This document shows positions 54,469-63,137 of a DNA stretch of 64,000 nucleotides, in pieces. Every line of letters begins with the position of its first letter. Within the stretch, counting starts at the first letter, position 1. The DNA is from Desulfosudis oleivorans (GTDB taxonomy: Bacteria; Desulfobacterota; Desulfobacteria; Desulfobacterales; SURF-7). The DNA lies in contig DYJC01000013.1 in assembly GCA_020723305.1 (NCBI GenBank), positions 1 through 64,000 of the forward strand. The letters run 5' to 3'. Made by a program: the position numbers and the translations under genes. A model generated the notes under the pieces. It ran no database searches. It was not told the DNA's origin and saw nothing but the letters and a program-made list of their open reading frames with translations.

Positions 54469-54996
54469 ATGAAAAAAATAGGTATTCTAACACTGTTTGG
54501 TTTTCTTTTTATCTCGACTGTCATTTTTGCCAGTCAACCTCCTTCCACCATATGGGTCGCTTCGGATAATGCAAAACTCAAAACCGATCTGAAATCATCT
54601 TCTGCTACCGTTGCCGAGCTTCCCAAAGGCACAGCGCTATCCGTGCTTGCCTATCAGGAAAAATGGTATCAGGTAAAGCTGCCCAACGGAAAGACCGGAT
54701 GGATCTATCGTGGAAAGGTTTCTGAAACCGAGGTTCAAAAAACGCAAGGGAAAGAAGAGGGCAGTTCAGTTGGAGGTCTTCTGGGAGACCTGTCCGGAAG
54801 CAATATCCGGGCTGATAATACAGATTCATCCAGAAGCATCAGAGGACTGTCCCCGGAGGCAACCGAGTATGCAAAACAGAATGGAACACCAGAGGTTTAC
54901 AGAAATGAACTGAATAAAGTGATTGATAGAAAAGTGTCTCCCTCGGAGATTGATCAGTTTTTAAAACAAGGCAAAATCGGAGAATATCAGGAGTAA
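54469..54996 (+). CDS. Secreted SH3 (bacterial SH3_3-type) protein
   Basis: The 175-residue product has a signal peptide ending near IFASQ. A bacterial SH3 domain spans ~30-90 (TIWVASDNAKLKTDLKSSSA then PNGKTGWIYRGKV). A Gly/Ser-rich linker and a small helical C-terminus (EYAKQNGTPEVYRNELNKVI) follow. Such SH3 domains bind peptidoglycan or proteins. It starts 86 bases after the CHAT gene and ends 7 bases before the M48 peptidase gene, suggesting a targeting or accessory role for one of these proteases. Confidence 0.85.
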   Translation: MKKIGILTLFGFLFISTVIFASQPPSTIWVASDNAKLKTDLKSSSATVAELPKGTALSVLAYQEKWYQVKLPNGKTGWIYRGKVSETEVQKTQGKEEGSSVGGLLGDLSGSNIRADNTDSSRSIRGLSPEATEYAKQNGTPEVYRNELNKVIDRKVSPSEIDQFLKQGKIGEYQE

Positions 54997-55003
54997 ACCA
55001 ATC

Positions 55004-55930
55004 ATGATTAAAAAACAATTTACGCATCCTGACGATAGAATCAATCGAACCCGGCGCAATTTGTTGAAGCTTGCCGGTCCGTTTACCCTTTTCATGGCTT
55101 GCCCGGCTTACGCGCTGGATCTTTTCAAAATAATCGATCCTGATGAGAAATCAAAGGACATTCAGCGGGCAAAAACCATATTCGAAGGGGTTGGAAGTAT
55201 TGCAACCAGTGCGACAGACCTGGATTACAAGTCCGAATTCGCAATTGGAGAAAGTCTTGCACTGGAAGGGTTCCAGAGATTTGGATTACCTTCCAAAAAC
55301 CAATTGGTGCAGAAATATGTCAATACCATAGGCAATGCGGTTGTTCAGAATTCAATGAGATCGGATATCCCGTATTATTTTGTCGTTGTGGAGAACAATA
55401 TTTATAATGCCTTTGCCTGTCCCGGAGGAATCATTTTCGTCAGCTCCGCCCTTCTTAAGTCCATGAATAATGAGGCCGAGCTCGCTTGCGTTCTGGCTCA
55501 TGAGGTTGCCCATGTCGGCCACAAACATGCCCTGCAGGCGATTAAGAGGGCAAAATTTTTTGAAGGTGTCGGAAAGATTTCAACAGCAAACATGAAGGGT
55601 GAAGAAGGAAAGAAGTTTCAGAACATGATTGGTGATCTACAGACCGTATTGTTTGATCATGGTCTGGATCAGGATATGGAGTTTGAAGCAGATCTTTCCG
55701 GGATGTCATTTGCATACCAGACCGGTTACAATCCGGAAGGATTTATAAGAGTACTGGATATGCTCAAACAAAAGGAAGCAACTGCGGTAAAAGAAGGATC
55801 CTGGTTTTCCACCCACCCTCCATTGACCGATCGAATTCAGAAATGCAATGAAGGAATGGCGAAATATCCGGATGCTGCCTCGCTTGCAGTTGTCAGCAAC
55901 CGTTTTGTTGAATACCGGAAATTGTTATAA
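55004..55930 (+). CDS. M48-family zinc metallopeptidase
   Basis: The 308-residue product resembles BepA/LoiP-type periplasmic peptidases. The twin-arginine-like NRTRRNLLKLAG and a hydrophobic run give an export signal. The zinc motif is HEVAH in VLAHEVAHVGHKHALQ near residue 170, with the third ligand in FEADLSGM near 230. The C-terminal STHPPLTDRI is typical. Unlike BepA there is no TPR domain. Relatives degrade misassembled outer-membrane proteins, which suits the surrounding envelope genes. Confidence 0.92.
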   Translation: MIKKQFTHPDDRINRTRRNLLKLAGPFTLFMACPAYALDLFKIIDPDEKSKDIQRAKTIFEGVGSIATSATDLDYKSEFAIGESLALEGFQRFGLPSKNQLVQKYVNTIGNAVVQNSMRSDIPYYFVVVENNIYNAFACPGGIIFVSSALLKSMNNEAELACVLAHEVAHVGHKHALQAIKRAKFFEGVGKISTANMKGEEGKKFQNMIGDLQTVLFDHGLDQDMEFEADLSGMSFAYQTGYNPEGFIRVLDMLKQKEATAVKEGSWFSTHPPLTDRIQKCNEGMAKYPDAASLAVVSNRFVEYRKLL

Positions 55931-56012
55931 AAATTCCGGTACATTGTGACATTATCTGACTTGTTTGTTACGGATACCGATTGTGACAAATTTCTCATGA
56001 AAGGGGAACTGG

Positions 56013-56411
56013 ATGCTGAGCCGGAATGTACTGATTGTTGATGATGACAATATGGTCATTGATGTGTTTAAAAAAGGTTTTACCAAAGCTGGATATACAG
56101 TTCGACGTGCAACAAGCGCAGAAGAAGCTTTGGCGATCCTGGACAAGGAAAAATACCCTGTCATGCTTCTGGATTTGAAACTCCCCAAAATGTCAGGTGT
56201 TGAGCTATGCCGATTAATCCGGAATAAGTACCCTTTATCCATATTGTTTGCCGTAACCGGATATGCTTCTCAATATGAATTTGGCGCTTGCCGCAGAGCT
56301 GGTTTTGATGATTATTTCATAAAACCGGTAGACCTTAAGATACTGTTTCGTGCAACCCTTGAAGCCTTTGACAAGGTCGAAGACTGGCACAAACGCAGCC
56401 GGAATATATAG
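56013..56411 (+). CDS. CheY-like single-domain response regulator
   Basis: The 132-residue product is one receiver domain: IVDDDN, phosphoacceptor in MLLDLKLPKMSG, TGYAS and IKPVDL. There is no output domain. AAAGGGG precedes the ATG. It lies 82 bases after the M48 gene and 44 bases before the beta-helix gene. The cognate kinase is unknown. Confidence 0.92.
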   Translation: MLSRNVLIVDDDNMVIDVFKKGFTKAGYTVRRATSAEEALAILDKEKYPVMLLDLKLPKMSGVELCRLIRNKYPLSILFAVTGYASQYEFGACRRAGFDDYFIKPVDLKILFRATLEAFDKVEDWHKRSRNI

Positions 56412-56455
56412 CGGCGGATTCCTTTACAACTTTGTGTATTTAACGAGTAATCCTC

Positions 56456-57688
56456 ATGGAAAATATGCTTCGCAGATTGGTCGAAAAAGGAGTTGCCATA
56501 CCCAATCCGGAAACCATTATGATTGGTGGAGAGGTAGATATTGACCGGATATCAGGAAACGGGACTGTAATTTATGCAGGATGCAAAATTTTCGGTGAAA
56601 AAACACTGATTCTAGACAATGTCAAACTTGGATATGAAGCACCGGTGACTGTTGAAGATTGTCAAATCGGACCTAAAGTTCATTTGAAAGGCGGTTTTTT
56701 TAGTCAGTCCGTTTTTTTACACCAGGCTAGTTTGGGAAGCGGCGCTCACATTAGAAAAGGAACCATTCTGGAAGAACAGGCCTCCGTAGCCCACACAGTC
56801 GGACTAAAACAGACCATTCTTTTTCCTTTTGTTACGCTTGGAAGTTTAATCAATTTTTGTGATTGTTTTATGGCTGGTGGAACCAGCCGAAAGAATCACA
56901 GCGAAGTTGGCAGTTCGTTTATTCATTTCAACTACACACCCAACCAGGATAAGGCAACTCCTTCCATGATGGGAGATGTTCCTCATGGTGTCATGCTGAA
57001 TCAAAATCCAATATTTTTAGGCGGGCAGGGTGGAATTGTCGGTCCTGTAAGGCTGGCATACGGGACCATTACAGCTGCGGGTACAATTTACCGAAAAGAT
57101 GAACTCAGAAATGATCGCTTGTTGCTTGCCGGATTCCAAAAGGATATTAATATTCCTTTTTCAAAAGGACATTTCCCGAATATAAAAAGAATTGTTCTGA
57201 ACAATCTGTTATACATTGCAAACCTGATCGCCTTGAAATGCTGGTACGGAAATATCCGGACAGAATTTATATCGGAGAGTTTTCCACTTGAACTACTACA
57301 AGGATTGCGGGAAAAGCTGGATATGAATATCACGGAAAGGCTTGATCGATTGAAAGAATTTTCTGCAAAAGTCACTCAGAGTGATCCGGGGGATTTAAGA
57401 TCCAGAGAACTTTCCCGCGAATTGCCGGAAATTGAATCTTTGGTTATAAACAATAAAACCGCATCGGAAAGTCAGGAAATATTATCTGAATTCAAGAAAA
57501 TTGTTTGGAAAGGAATTCAGAAAAGGGGACAGGATTATATCCGAGTGATTCAAGGGTTGAGTCCGGAAGATGCAGCCATTGGATCAAGATGGTTGCAACA
57601 CATTATAGATGAAACTCTTTTGAGGGTTTTTGATTGTCTGCCTTCCTTTGGTTTTTCAAAAAAAATGGAGCAGGGGATAGATGGGTAA
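56456..57688 (+). CDS. Left-handed beta-helix protein, GlmU C-terminal-like
   Basis: The 410-residue product starts with hexapeptide-type strands (GGEVDIDRISGNGTVIYAGC, then VTVEDCQIGPKVHLKG). A conserved loop HTVGLKQTILFPFVTLGSL and the GGQGGIVGPVRLAYGTITAAG segment follow, together forming a left-handed parallel beta-helix as in the acetyltransferase end of GlmU. No nucleotidyltransferase (uridylyltransferase) motif is present. The last ~150 residues are helical. It overlaps glmM by 8 bases, so a role in amino-sugar nucleotide synthesis is likely. Substrate and catalysis are inferred. Confidence 0.78.
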   Translation: MENMLRRLVEKGVAIPNPETIMIGGEVDIDRISGNGTVIYAGCKIFGEKTLILDNVKLGYEAPVTVEDCQIGPKVHLKGGFFSQSVFLHQASLGSGAHIRKGTILEEQASVAHTVGLKQTILFPFVTLGSLINFCDCFMAGGTSRKNHSEVGSSFIHFNYTPNQDKATPSMMGDVPHGVMLNQNPIFLGGQGGIVGPVRLAYGTITAAGTIYRKDELRNDRLLLAGFQKDINIPFSKGHFPNIKRIVLNNLLYIANLIALKCWYGNIRTEFISESFPLELLQGLREKLDMNITERLDRLKEFSAKVTQSDPGDLRSRELSRELPEIESLVINNKTASESQEILSEFKKIVWKGIQKRGQDYIRVIQGLSPEDAAIGSRWLQHIIDETLLRVFDCLPSFGFSKKMEQGIDG

Positions 57689-59039
57689 ATTATTTGGAAC
57701 AGATGGTGTGCGGGGGAAAGCAAATCAATATCCCATTACACCGGAAATGGCTGTTCGGATCGGAAGGGCCACAGCACATCTGTTTTCCGGTTTTCAAGAT
57801 AATAACCAACGGCAAACAGTAATCATTGGCCGCGATACCCGGATTTCCGGTTCTATGCTGGAACTTGCCCTTGCATCCGGAATCTGTTCCATGGGAATGG
57901 ACGCAACTTTTGCAGGCGTTCTGCCTACACCGGGAATTGCTTACCTGGCTGCATCTTCCGGCGCAAATGCAGGCATCGTTATCTCCGCTTCCCATAATCC
58001 TTTTTTTGACAATGGAATTAAGATATTTAACAATAAGGGTTTTAAGCTTTCCGATGAACAGGAAAACAGAATTGAAGAACTGGTTCTGGATGAAAACAAT
58101 GCAAAGCGGTCGGAATCAATTCAGCATACCGGACGTGTAATACAGATGAAAAATCCGGTCCAGTTATATCTGGATTTTTTAAAACAAGGCCTTCCGGTTC
58201 ATTTCTCTCTTAAAGGCATGAAGATTGTCATCGACTGCGCCAATGGAGCAACCTTTCAGGTAGCAGAAAAAATTTTCAGGGAACTCGGCGCTGAACTGGT
58301 CGTTCTGTTTTCTGATCCGGACGGGATCAACATCAACCATGGATGTGGTTCCCAGCACCCTGAGGTGCTGGCAAAAACCGTTCTTGAAAAGGATGCGGAT
58401 ATCGGGCTGGCATTTGACGGTGACGGTGACCGGTTGATTGCCGTGGATGAGAAGGGTTTTGTCGCAACCGGAGATCAGATCCTGGGAGCCTGTGCAGTTT
58501 CCATGAAAAAAAAGGGGATATTGACAAACAACATCCTGGTGACCACCATCATGAGCAATATCGGGCTGGGTGTTGCGCTTGAAACCCACGGGATTGATCA
58601 TGTTAAAGCCAATGTGGGCGACCGGTATGTTATGGAAGAGATGATCCAGCATGGTGCAGTTATCGGCGGAGAGGATTCCGGGCATATGATTTATCTGGAT
58701 CAGCATACAACCGGTGATGGCATCCTGGCTGCCCTTAGATTGATCTTATGCATGAAACAGGAAAACAGATCTCTTTCAGAATTATTATCCGTCGTGTCTG
58801 TTTTTCCACAGAAACTGATCAATGTGGATGTGAAGGGAAAGCCTGAGATCAGCTCCTTGCCGGATATTGTCAGGGTAATTGAAACTGCGGAAAAAGATCT
58901 TGGGAAGAAGGGAAGGGTACTGGTACGATACTCAGGAACCCAGCCGATGTGTCGAGTAATGGTTGAAGGCCCTACGGCGGAAATCACTCAGAAACACTGT
59001 GAAAAGATAGCAGATATTGTAAAAGAAGTACTTGGATAA
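57681..59039 (+). CDS. glmM: Phosphoglucosamine mutase
   Basis: GlmM converts glucosamine 6-phosphate to glucosamine 1-phosphate for peptidoglycan and lipopolysaccharide. The 452-residue length is typical. It has KLFGTDGVRGKAN at the start, the phosphoserine loop ISASHNPFFDNG (Ser104), the metal loop FDGDGDRLIA, GGEDSGHMI and the C-terminal phosphate-binding RYSGTQPMCRVM. It is translationally coupled to the beta-helix gene upstream. Confidence 0.97.
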   Translation: MGKLFGTDGVRGKANQYPITPEMAVRIGRATAHLFSGFQDNNQRQTVIIGRDTRISGSMLELALASGICSMGMDATFAGVLPTPGIAYLAASSGANAGIVISASHNPFFDNGIKIFNNKGFKLSDEQENRIEELVLDENNAKRSESIQHTGRVIQMKNPVQLYLDFLKQGLPVHFSLKGMKIVIDCANGATFQVAEKIFRELGAELVVLFSDPDGININHGCGSQHPEVLAKTVLEKDADIGLAFDGDGDRLIAVDEKGFVATGDQILGACAVSMKKKGILTNNILVTTIMSNIGLGVALETHGIDHVKANVGDRYVMEEMIQHGAVIGGEDSGHMIYLDQHTTGDGILAALRLILCMKQENRSLSELLSVVSVFPQKLINVDVKGKPEISSLPDIVRVIETAEKDLGKKGRVLVRYSGTQPMCRVMVEGPTAEITQKHCEKIADIVKEVLG

Positions 59040-59050
59040 ATTAAAAAATC

Positions 59051-59090
59051 AACACCCCCTTCCCCATGAGTGCAAATGGAAGAGGGTGTT
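59051..59090 (-). terminator. Hairpin between convergent glmM and the Bax-inhibitor-like gene
   Basis: AACACCC (59051-59057) pairs with GGGTGTT (59084-59090), with CCTTCC and GGAAGA continuing the stem with one mismatch. On the minus strand it is followed by GATTTTTTAA, a good U-tract, so it should end transcription of the minus-strand gene. It may also stop glmM transcripts less efficiently. Confidence 0.75.
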
Positions 59091-59119
59091 GCGTGTCAAT
59101 CGGATCGTTCTTTACATAA

Positions 59120-59827
59120 TCAGTCTCGGCTACCACCAAAAATATGTAGTAAGAACAAGAACATATTAATAAAATCAAGATACAGTGTCAGGGCTCCGAG
59201 TATTGCACCTTTTCGAACTACCGCTGCATCCAATCCAGCAGGCTGGGTCATGGCCATATGTTTCAGTTTCTGGGTATCATATGCGGTTAATCCTACAAAA
59301 ATTAATACACCAAGATAACTGATGATCATGCTGAGACCGGAGCTTCCAATAAACAGGTTCACCAGGGAAGCTATGATGATCCCGATCAGTCCCATAAACA
59401 TGAATTGTCCGACACCGGTTAGATCTTTTTTGGTGACCATGCCAAAAACACTGGTGATTCCAAAGGTTAAAGCGCAGATAAAGAAGGTGGATGCAACTGA
59501 TGACATGGTATAAACAAGAAGAACACTGGACAGCGTAACACCGTTCAGAATTGAATAGAAAGCAAAAAGGGCGGTTGCCGTTGATGCTTTCATACGTTCT
59601 ATTCTTGCACTGATGGAATATACTAATGCCAATTCACCAATGATCAATCCAAAGAAAATGATCTGGTTTCCAAATATCAATTCAATAAGAGTCCGGCTGC
59701 CGGCTACATAAAAAGCTGCAAAGCCGGTCAGGCCAAGTCCAATGGCCATCCAATTATATACGCTCCTGATAAAACTGTTTACAACAACCTGGGTTTGTTG
59801 TCCCTGATAAGAAACAGATCGTTCCAT
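59120..59827 (-). CDS. Bax inhibitor-1 / YccA family membrane protein
   Basis: The 235-residue product has seven membrane helices and the family features RSVYNWMAIGLGLTGFAAF, GITSVFGMVTKKDLTGVG, then GLTAYDTQKLK and ALTLYLDFINMFLFLL. The two aspartates near the C-terminal helices match the pH-sensing pair known in BsYetJ. Members are leak channels for calcium or act in membrane protein quality control with FtsH. The 59828-60094 gap upstream holds the repeat at 60020 and no gene. Confidence 0.93.
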   Translation of the reverse strand: MERSVSYQGQQTQVVVNSFIRSVYNWMAIGLGLTGFAAFYVAGSRTLIELIFGNQIIFFGLIIGELALVYSISARIERMKASTATALFAFYSILNGVTLSSVLLVYTMSSVASTFFICALTFGITSVFGMVTKKDLTGVGQFMFMGLIGIIIASLVNLFIGSSGLSMIISYLGVLIFVGLTAYDTQKLKHMAMTQPAGLDAAVVRKGAILGALTLYLDFINMFLFLLHIFGGSRD

Positions 59828-60019
59828 GTTTTATTACCTCCATTTGGCTGATGTTGATCAATAAGGTTGATTTCTATTTTCTTTTGTATAAAACATAACA
59901 CAGTTTTCGGAATTATCAAGGACTAAGCTGTCCCATGGGAAACAGTTAAATTAATTTCGGCGTATTTACATTTTTTTGAAATAAATATATAGAGGCAGCA
60001 TTCTACGTATAAACCAAAC

Positions 60020-60073
60020 ACCGGCGAAAGTCAGTGCTCAGAAAAGAGCCGAAAGAGACTTTTGAAATTGGCT
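60020..60073. repeat. Internally deleted inverted copy of the 12075-12196 palindromic element
   Basis: ACCGGCGAAAGTCAGTGCTC and the following bases to 60054 match the reverse complement of 12164-12130 with one mismatch. AGAGACTTTTGAAATTGGCT (60054-60073) matches the reverse complement of 12095-12076 exactly. The ~35 bases between these parts in the first copy are missing. It ends 21 bases before the next ATG and may contribute to that gene's 5' untranslated region. Confidence 0.85.
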
Positions 60074-60094
60074 TCAATTTGTTGAGCTTCATCC

Positions 60095-60409
60095 ATGAAA
60101 CTTGAACAGCTATATAACAGCCTGAAAGAACTAGCGGAAAAACTGGGAATTACCGTATCGGAGTTAAGTTTTAAAAATACGGGAATCAAGGTAAAGAGTG
60201 GTTTATGCAAGGTAAAGGGACAGCAGATGCTTATTGTGGATAAACACAAAAGCATTTATTCTAAAGTTGACATTCTTGCATCACTTTTATCTGATTTTAC
60301 CCTCGATGATGTTTATATTGTTCCTGCTGTCAGGGATGTTTTAGATAAGCATAAGGCTAAAATAAAAAAAGCAGTTGAGGTGGATGACAATATTCAAAAA
60401 AAAGATTAA
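60095..60409 (+). CDS. Small conserved-looking hypothetical protein
   Basis: The 104-residue product is helical at both ends (LYNSLKELAEKLGITVSELS) with a central strand pair holding KSGLCKVKGQQMLIVDKHKS. No family name is known to me. It lies 107 bases before xseA on the same strand, with an AT-rich gap. ATG 60095 is preceded by no strong ribosome site. Confidence 0.65.
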   Translation: MKLEQLYNSLKELAEKLGITVSELSFKNTGIKVKSGLCKVKGQQMLIVDKHKSIYSKVDILASLLSDFTLDDVYIVPAVRDVLDKHKAKIKKAVEVDDNIQKKD

Positions 60410-60516
60410 AAATATTATAAAGTTTACATAATATATCTTATCAGACGTTATAGGCTATGCCGGATATTCATGATATCTGGTTTCTCAGTCTCTCATGAGG
60501 TTTTCTCAACAAAGCT

Positions 60517-61890
60517 ATGAATTCATCGCATCCAGGCAACTCCATTCCAATGCATATTTTCAGTGTTACCGAATTGACCTCAAATATTAAAAATTTACTT
60601 GAAGAAAATTTTTCATTTATTTGGATTAATGGAGAAATTTCAAATTTTTCAAAACCTTCATCCGGTCATTACTATTTTTCTCTCAAGGATAGCCGATCAC
60701 AAATAAGCGCTGTGATGTTCCATGGTCAAAACCGGAAGCTGACTTTTTTACCGGAAAATGGAATGCAGATTACGGCATTAGGCCGTTTAAGTGTTTATGA
60801 GCCCAGAGGTACGTATCAGATTATCATTGAACATCTTGAACCAAAAGGAATCGGCGCGCTGCAGATCGCATTTGAACAACTCAAGGAAAAATTAAACAAA
60901 GAAGGGCTTTTTGACATTCGGCATAAGCGCCCTATTCCATTATTGCCCAACCAGATAGCGGTCATCACTTCTCCAACCGGCGCTGTGGTTCATGATATCA
61001 TAAATGTCGCAACCAGAAGGTTTCCAAATATTCGCATTACCATTATCCCTGTATCGGTCCAGGGGGCTGGTGCTGAAAGCGAAATAGTCCATGCCATCAA
61101 CCTTTTAAATTCCAGGCAGGACTCTGATCTTGCAATTATCGCAAGGGGTGGCGGAACACTGGAGGATTTACAGGCTTTTAATTCAGAGTCTGTTGCAAGG
61201 GCTGTTTTTTCCTCCAATATCCCCATTGTTTCCGCAATTGGTCATGAGACGGATTATACGATTATTGATTTTATTTCCGATCTTCGGGCGCCGACACCAT
61301 CCGCAGCTGCCGAGATCGTTGTTCCGGATAAAACCAAGCTGCTGAGTCTCATTAAAGAAAAACAAAAATTTCTTGAGGTTTTTTTCCGTGGGTATATTGA
61401 TAAAAAACGATCTGTTGTCACACAATCAACGGACCGGCTGATTGATCCAAAACATAAAGTTCAGGATTTTCGAATCAGGACAGATGACCTGCTGAATCGA
61501 ACGATCCGATCTTTTTCCTATAACACCCAACGCCTTTACGATAAGCTTGAATTTGTAAAGAAAAGGTTGTATTCAAATCCACTGGCGGTCAGGCTCCATT
61601 CGAATCAACTATGGATTGATGGAATGAGAGCGAATATAAGAAAAAATTTATTGAATTCTTTACAGAAAAAACGATCGGGTCTTCAGGAAATTGCCGGGAA
61701 ACTGAATGCTTTGGGTCCGGTATCCATCCTGAATCGCGGATACAGTATTACCCGGACAAAGATGGATAAGAAAATTGTAAACGATGCTGCTCTTGTTTCT
61801 ACAGGACAACATCTTGAAGTCATTCTCGCCAAGGGAATGCTCAATTGTATCGTGGAAGGGAAAAAACTCCATGTCGAAGAAGACGTTTGA
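60517..61890 (+). CDS. xseA: Exodeoxyribonuclease VII large subunit
   Basis: XseA with XseB degrades single-stranded DNA to short oligonucleotides. The 457-residue product has the OB-fold N-terminal domain (FIWINGEISNFSKPSSGHYY) and the catalytic core with TSPTGAVVHDIINVATRRFP. ARGGGTLEDLQAFNSE and GHETDYTIIDFISDLRAPTP follow, then a coiled-coil C-terminal part. Start 60517 or the internal ATG at 60550 are both possible. It overlaps xseB by 20 bases. Confidence 0.97.
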   Translation: MNSSHPGNSIPMHIFSVTELTSNIKNLLEENFSFIWINGEISNFSKPSSGHYYFSLKDSRSQISAVMFHGQNRKLTFLPENGMQITALGRLSVYEPRGTYQIIIEHLEPKGIGALQIAFEQLKEKLNKEGLFDIRHKRPIPLLPNQIAVITSPTGAVVHDIINVATRRFPNIRITIIPVSVQGAGAESEIVHAINLLNSRQDSDLAIIARGGGTLEDLQAFNSESVARAVFSSNIPIVSAIGHETDYTIIDFISDLRAPTPSAAAEIVVPDKTKLLSLIKEKQKFLEVFFRGYIDKKRSVVTQSTDRLIDPKHKVQDFRIRTDDLLNRTIRSFSYNTQRLYDKLEFVKKRLYSNPLAVRLHSNQLWIDGMRANIRKNLLNSLQKKRSGLQEIAGKLNALGPVSILNRGYSITRTKMDKKIVNDAALVSTGQHLEVILAKGMLNCIVEGKKLHVEEDV

Positions 61891-62107
61891 AGAATCATTA
61901 AAGCAGCTTGAGCAAATTGTCGAAGATCTAGAATCCGGTGATCTCCCCTTGGAGAAAGCTCTTGCCAAATTTGAAGAGGGTGTAAAACTGAGCAAATCAT
62001 GCACTTCAAAACTGGATGAAATAGAACGGAAAATAACCATCTTGCTGAAGGATCCAATCGGTGAAATCGATGAAAAACCGTTTGTTTCCGATACAGATGA
62101 ATCATAA
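61871..62107 (+). CDS. xseB: Exodeoxyribonuclease VII small subunit
   Basis: The 78-residue product is the regulatory helical subunit of exonuclease VII. MSKKTFEESLKQLEQIVEDL then LESGDLPLEKALAKFEEGVK is diagnostic. I start it at ATG 61871, inside the xseA end, not at 61784, which would add residues with no family match. Confidence 0.95.
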   Translation: MSKKTFEESLKQLEQIVEDLESGDLPLEKALAKFEEGVKLSKSCTSKLDEIERKITILLKDPIGEIDEKPFVSDTDES

Positions 62108-62220
62108 TTCCCCTGCCCTCCAAAGAGATAAGGTTTTTAAATGTAACAGGTTATGTGTTTCAGACATCGATTATTACAAATATTGCGTTATCGTGCCATA
62201 ACCCTTTTTTAAAGGATAAC

Positions 62221-63120
62221 ATGTTTAATCTCAAAAAGTATTTAAGTCAAAAACAGGCGATAATTGACAAAATGCTGGATGAAATCATTAACCATAATGC
62301 ATCCGGCCTGTCATCCCGTATTGTTTCCGCCATGAATCACTCCATTATGGCCGGCGGAAAAAGACTCAGACCGATATTGTGCATATCTGCTTGTGAGGTT
62401 GTTGGAGGAAATGAGGAAAAATGTCTGAAAACAGCTTGTGCCATTGAAATGATACACACCTACTCCCTTATTCATGATGATTTGCCGGCAATGGATAATG
62501 ATGATTTACGGAGAGGAAAACCAACCTGTCATATCGCATTTGATGAGGCAACTGCCATTTTATCCGGAGATGCATTGCTGACACTGGGTTTTCAAGTGCT
62601 TTCCCAAAAAAGCAATGATCTGCAGGAAGAGGATGGTTTCAAAAGATTGGATATCATCCATCAAATTGCTGTTGCAGCAGGATACAAAGGCATGATCGCC
62701 GGTCAGATGCTGGATATTTTATCGGAAGGGAAAAAATTGAATCTGGAAGAACTCAAACAGCTTCATCTGGCGAAAACAGGTGCTTTAATTGAGGCGTCTA
62801 TCTATTCGGGAGCTGTTTTGGGAGATGGGACAGAGTTACAGATCGCAAAATTGTTGGAATATGGGAACAACATCGGTCTGGCCTTTCAGGTAACGGATGA
62901 TATCCTCAATATTGAAGGGGATTCGGATGTGATGGGCAAAGCGGTTGGTACGGATCACAATCGTGATAAATCAACCTATCCAGCTCTTATAGGGCTATCG
63001 GCTTCAAAACAATTTGCAGCAAAATTAATTGAAAGTGCAGTAAAGGCACTGGAAGTATTTGATATGGAAGCGGAACCTTTACGTGCCATTGCACGGTATG
63101 TGATTGAACGGAAAAAATAA
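62221..63120 (+). CDS. ispA: Polyprenyl (farnesyl-type) diphosphate synthase
   Basis: The 299-residue enzyme elongates isoprenoid diphosphates. It has GGKRLRPILCISACEVVGG, the first aspartate-rich motif DDLPAMDNDDLRRGKPTCH, then QMLDIL and the second motif FQVTDDILNIEGD. The residues before the first motif fit the short-chain FPP/GPP class, but chain length is not certain. ATG 62221 follows AAAGGATAAC and is preferred to 62155. Dxs follows at 17 bases. Confidence 0.94.
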   Translation: MFNLKKYLSQKQAIIDKMLDEIINHNASGLSSRIVSAMNHSIMAGGKRLRPILCISACEVVGGNEEKCLKTACAIEMIHTYSLIHDDLPAMDNDDLRRGKPTCHIAFDEATAILSGDALLTLGFQVLSQKSNDLQEEDGFKRLDIIHQIAVAAGYKGMIAGQMLDILSEGKKLNLEELKQLHLAKTGALIEASIYSGAVLGDGTELQIAKLLEYGNNIGLAFQVTDDILNIEGDSDVMGKAVGTDHNRDKSTYPALIGLSASKQFAAKLIESAVKALEVFDMEAEPLRAIARYVIERKK

Positions 63121-63137
63121 GGGAGAAAGGGAAGACA

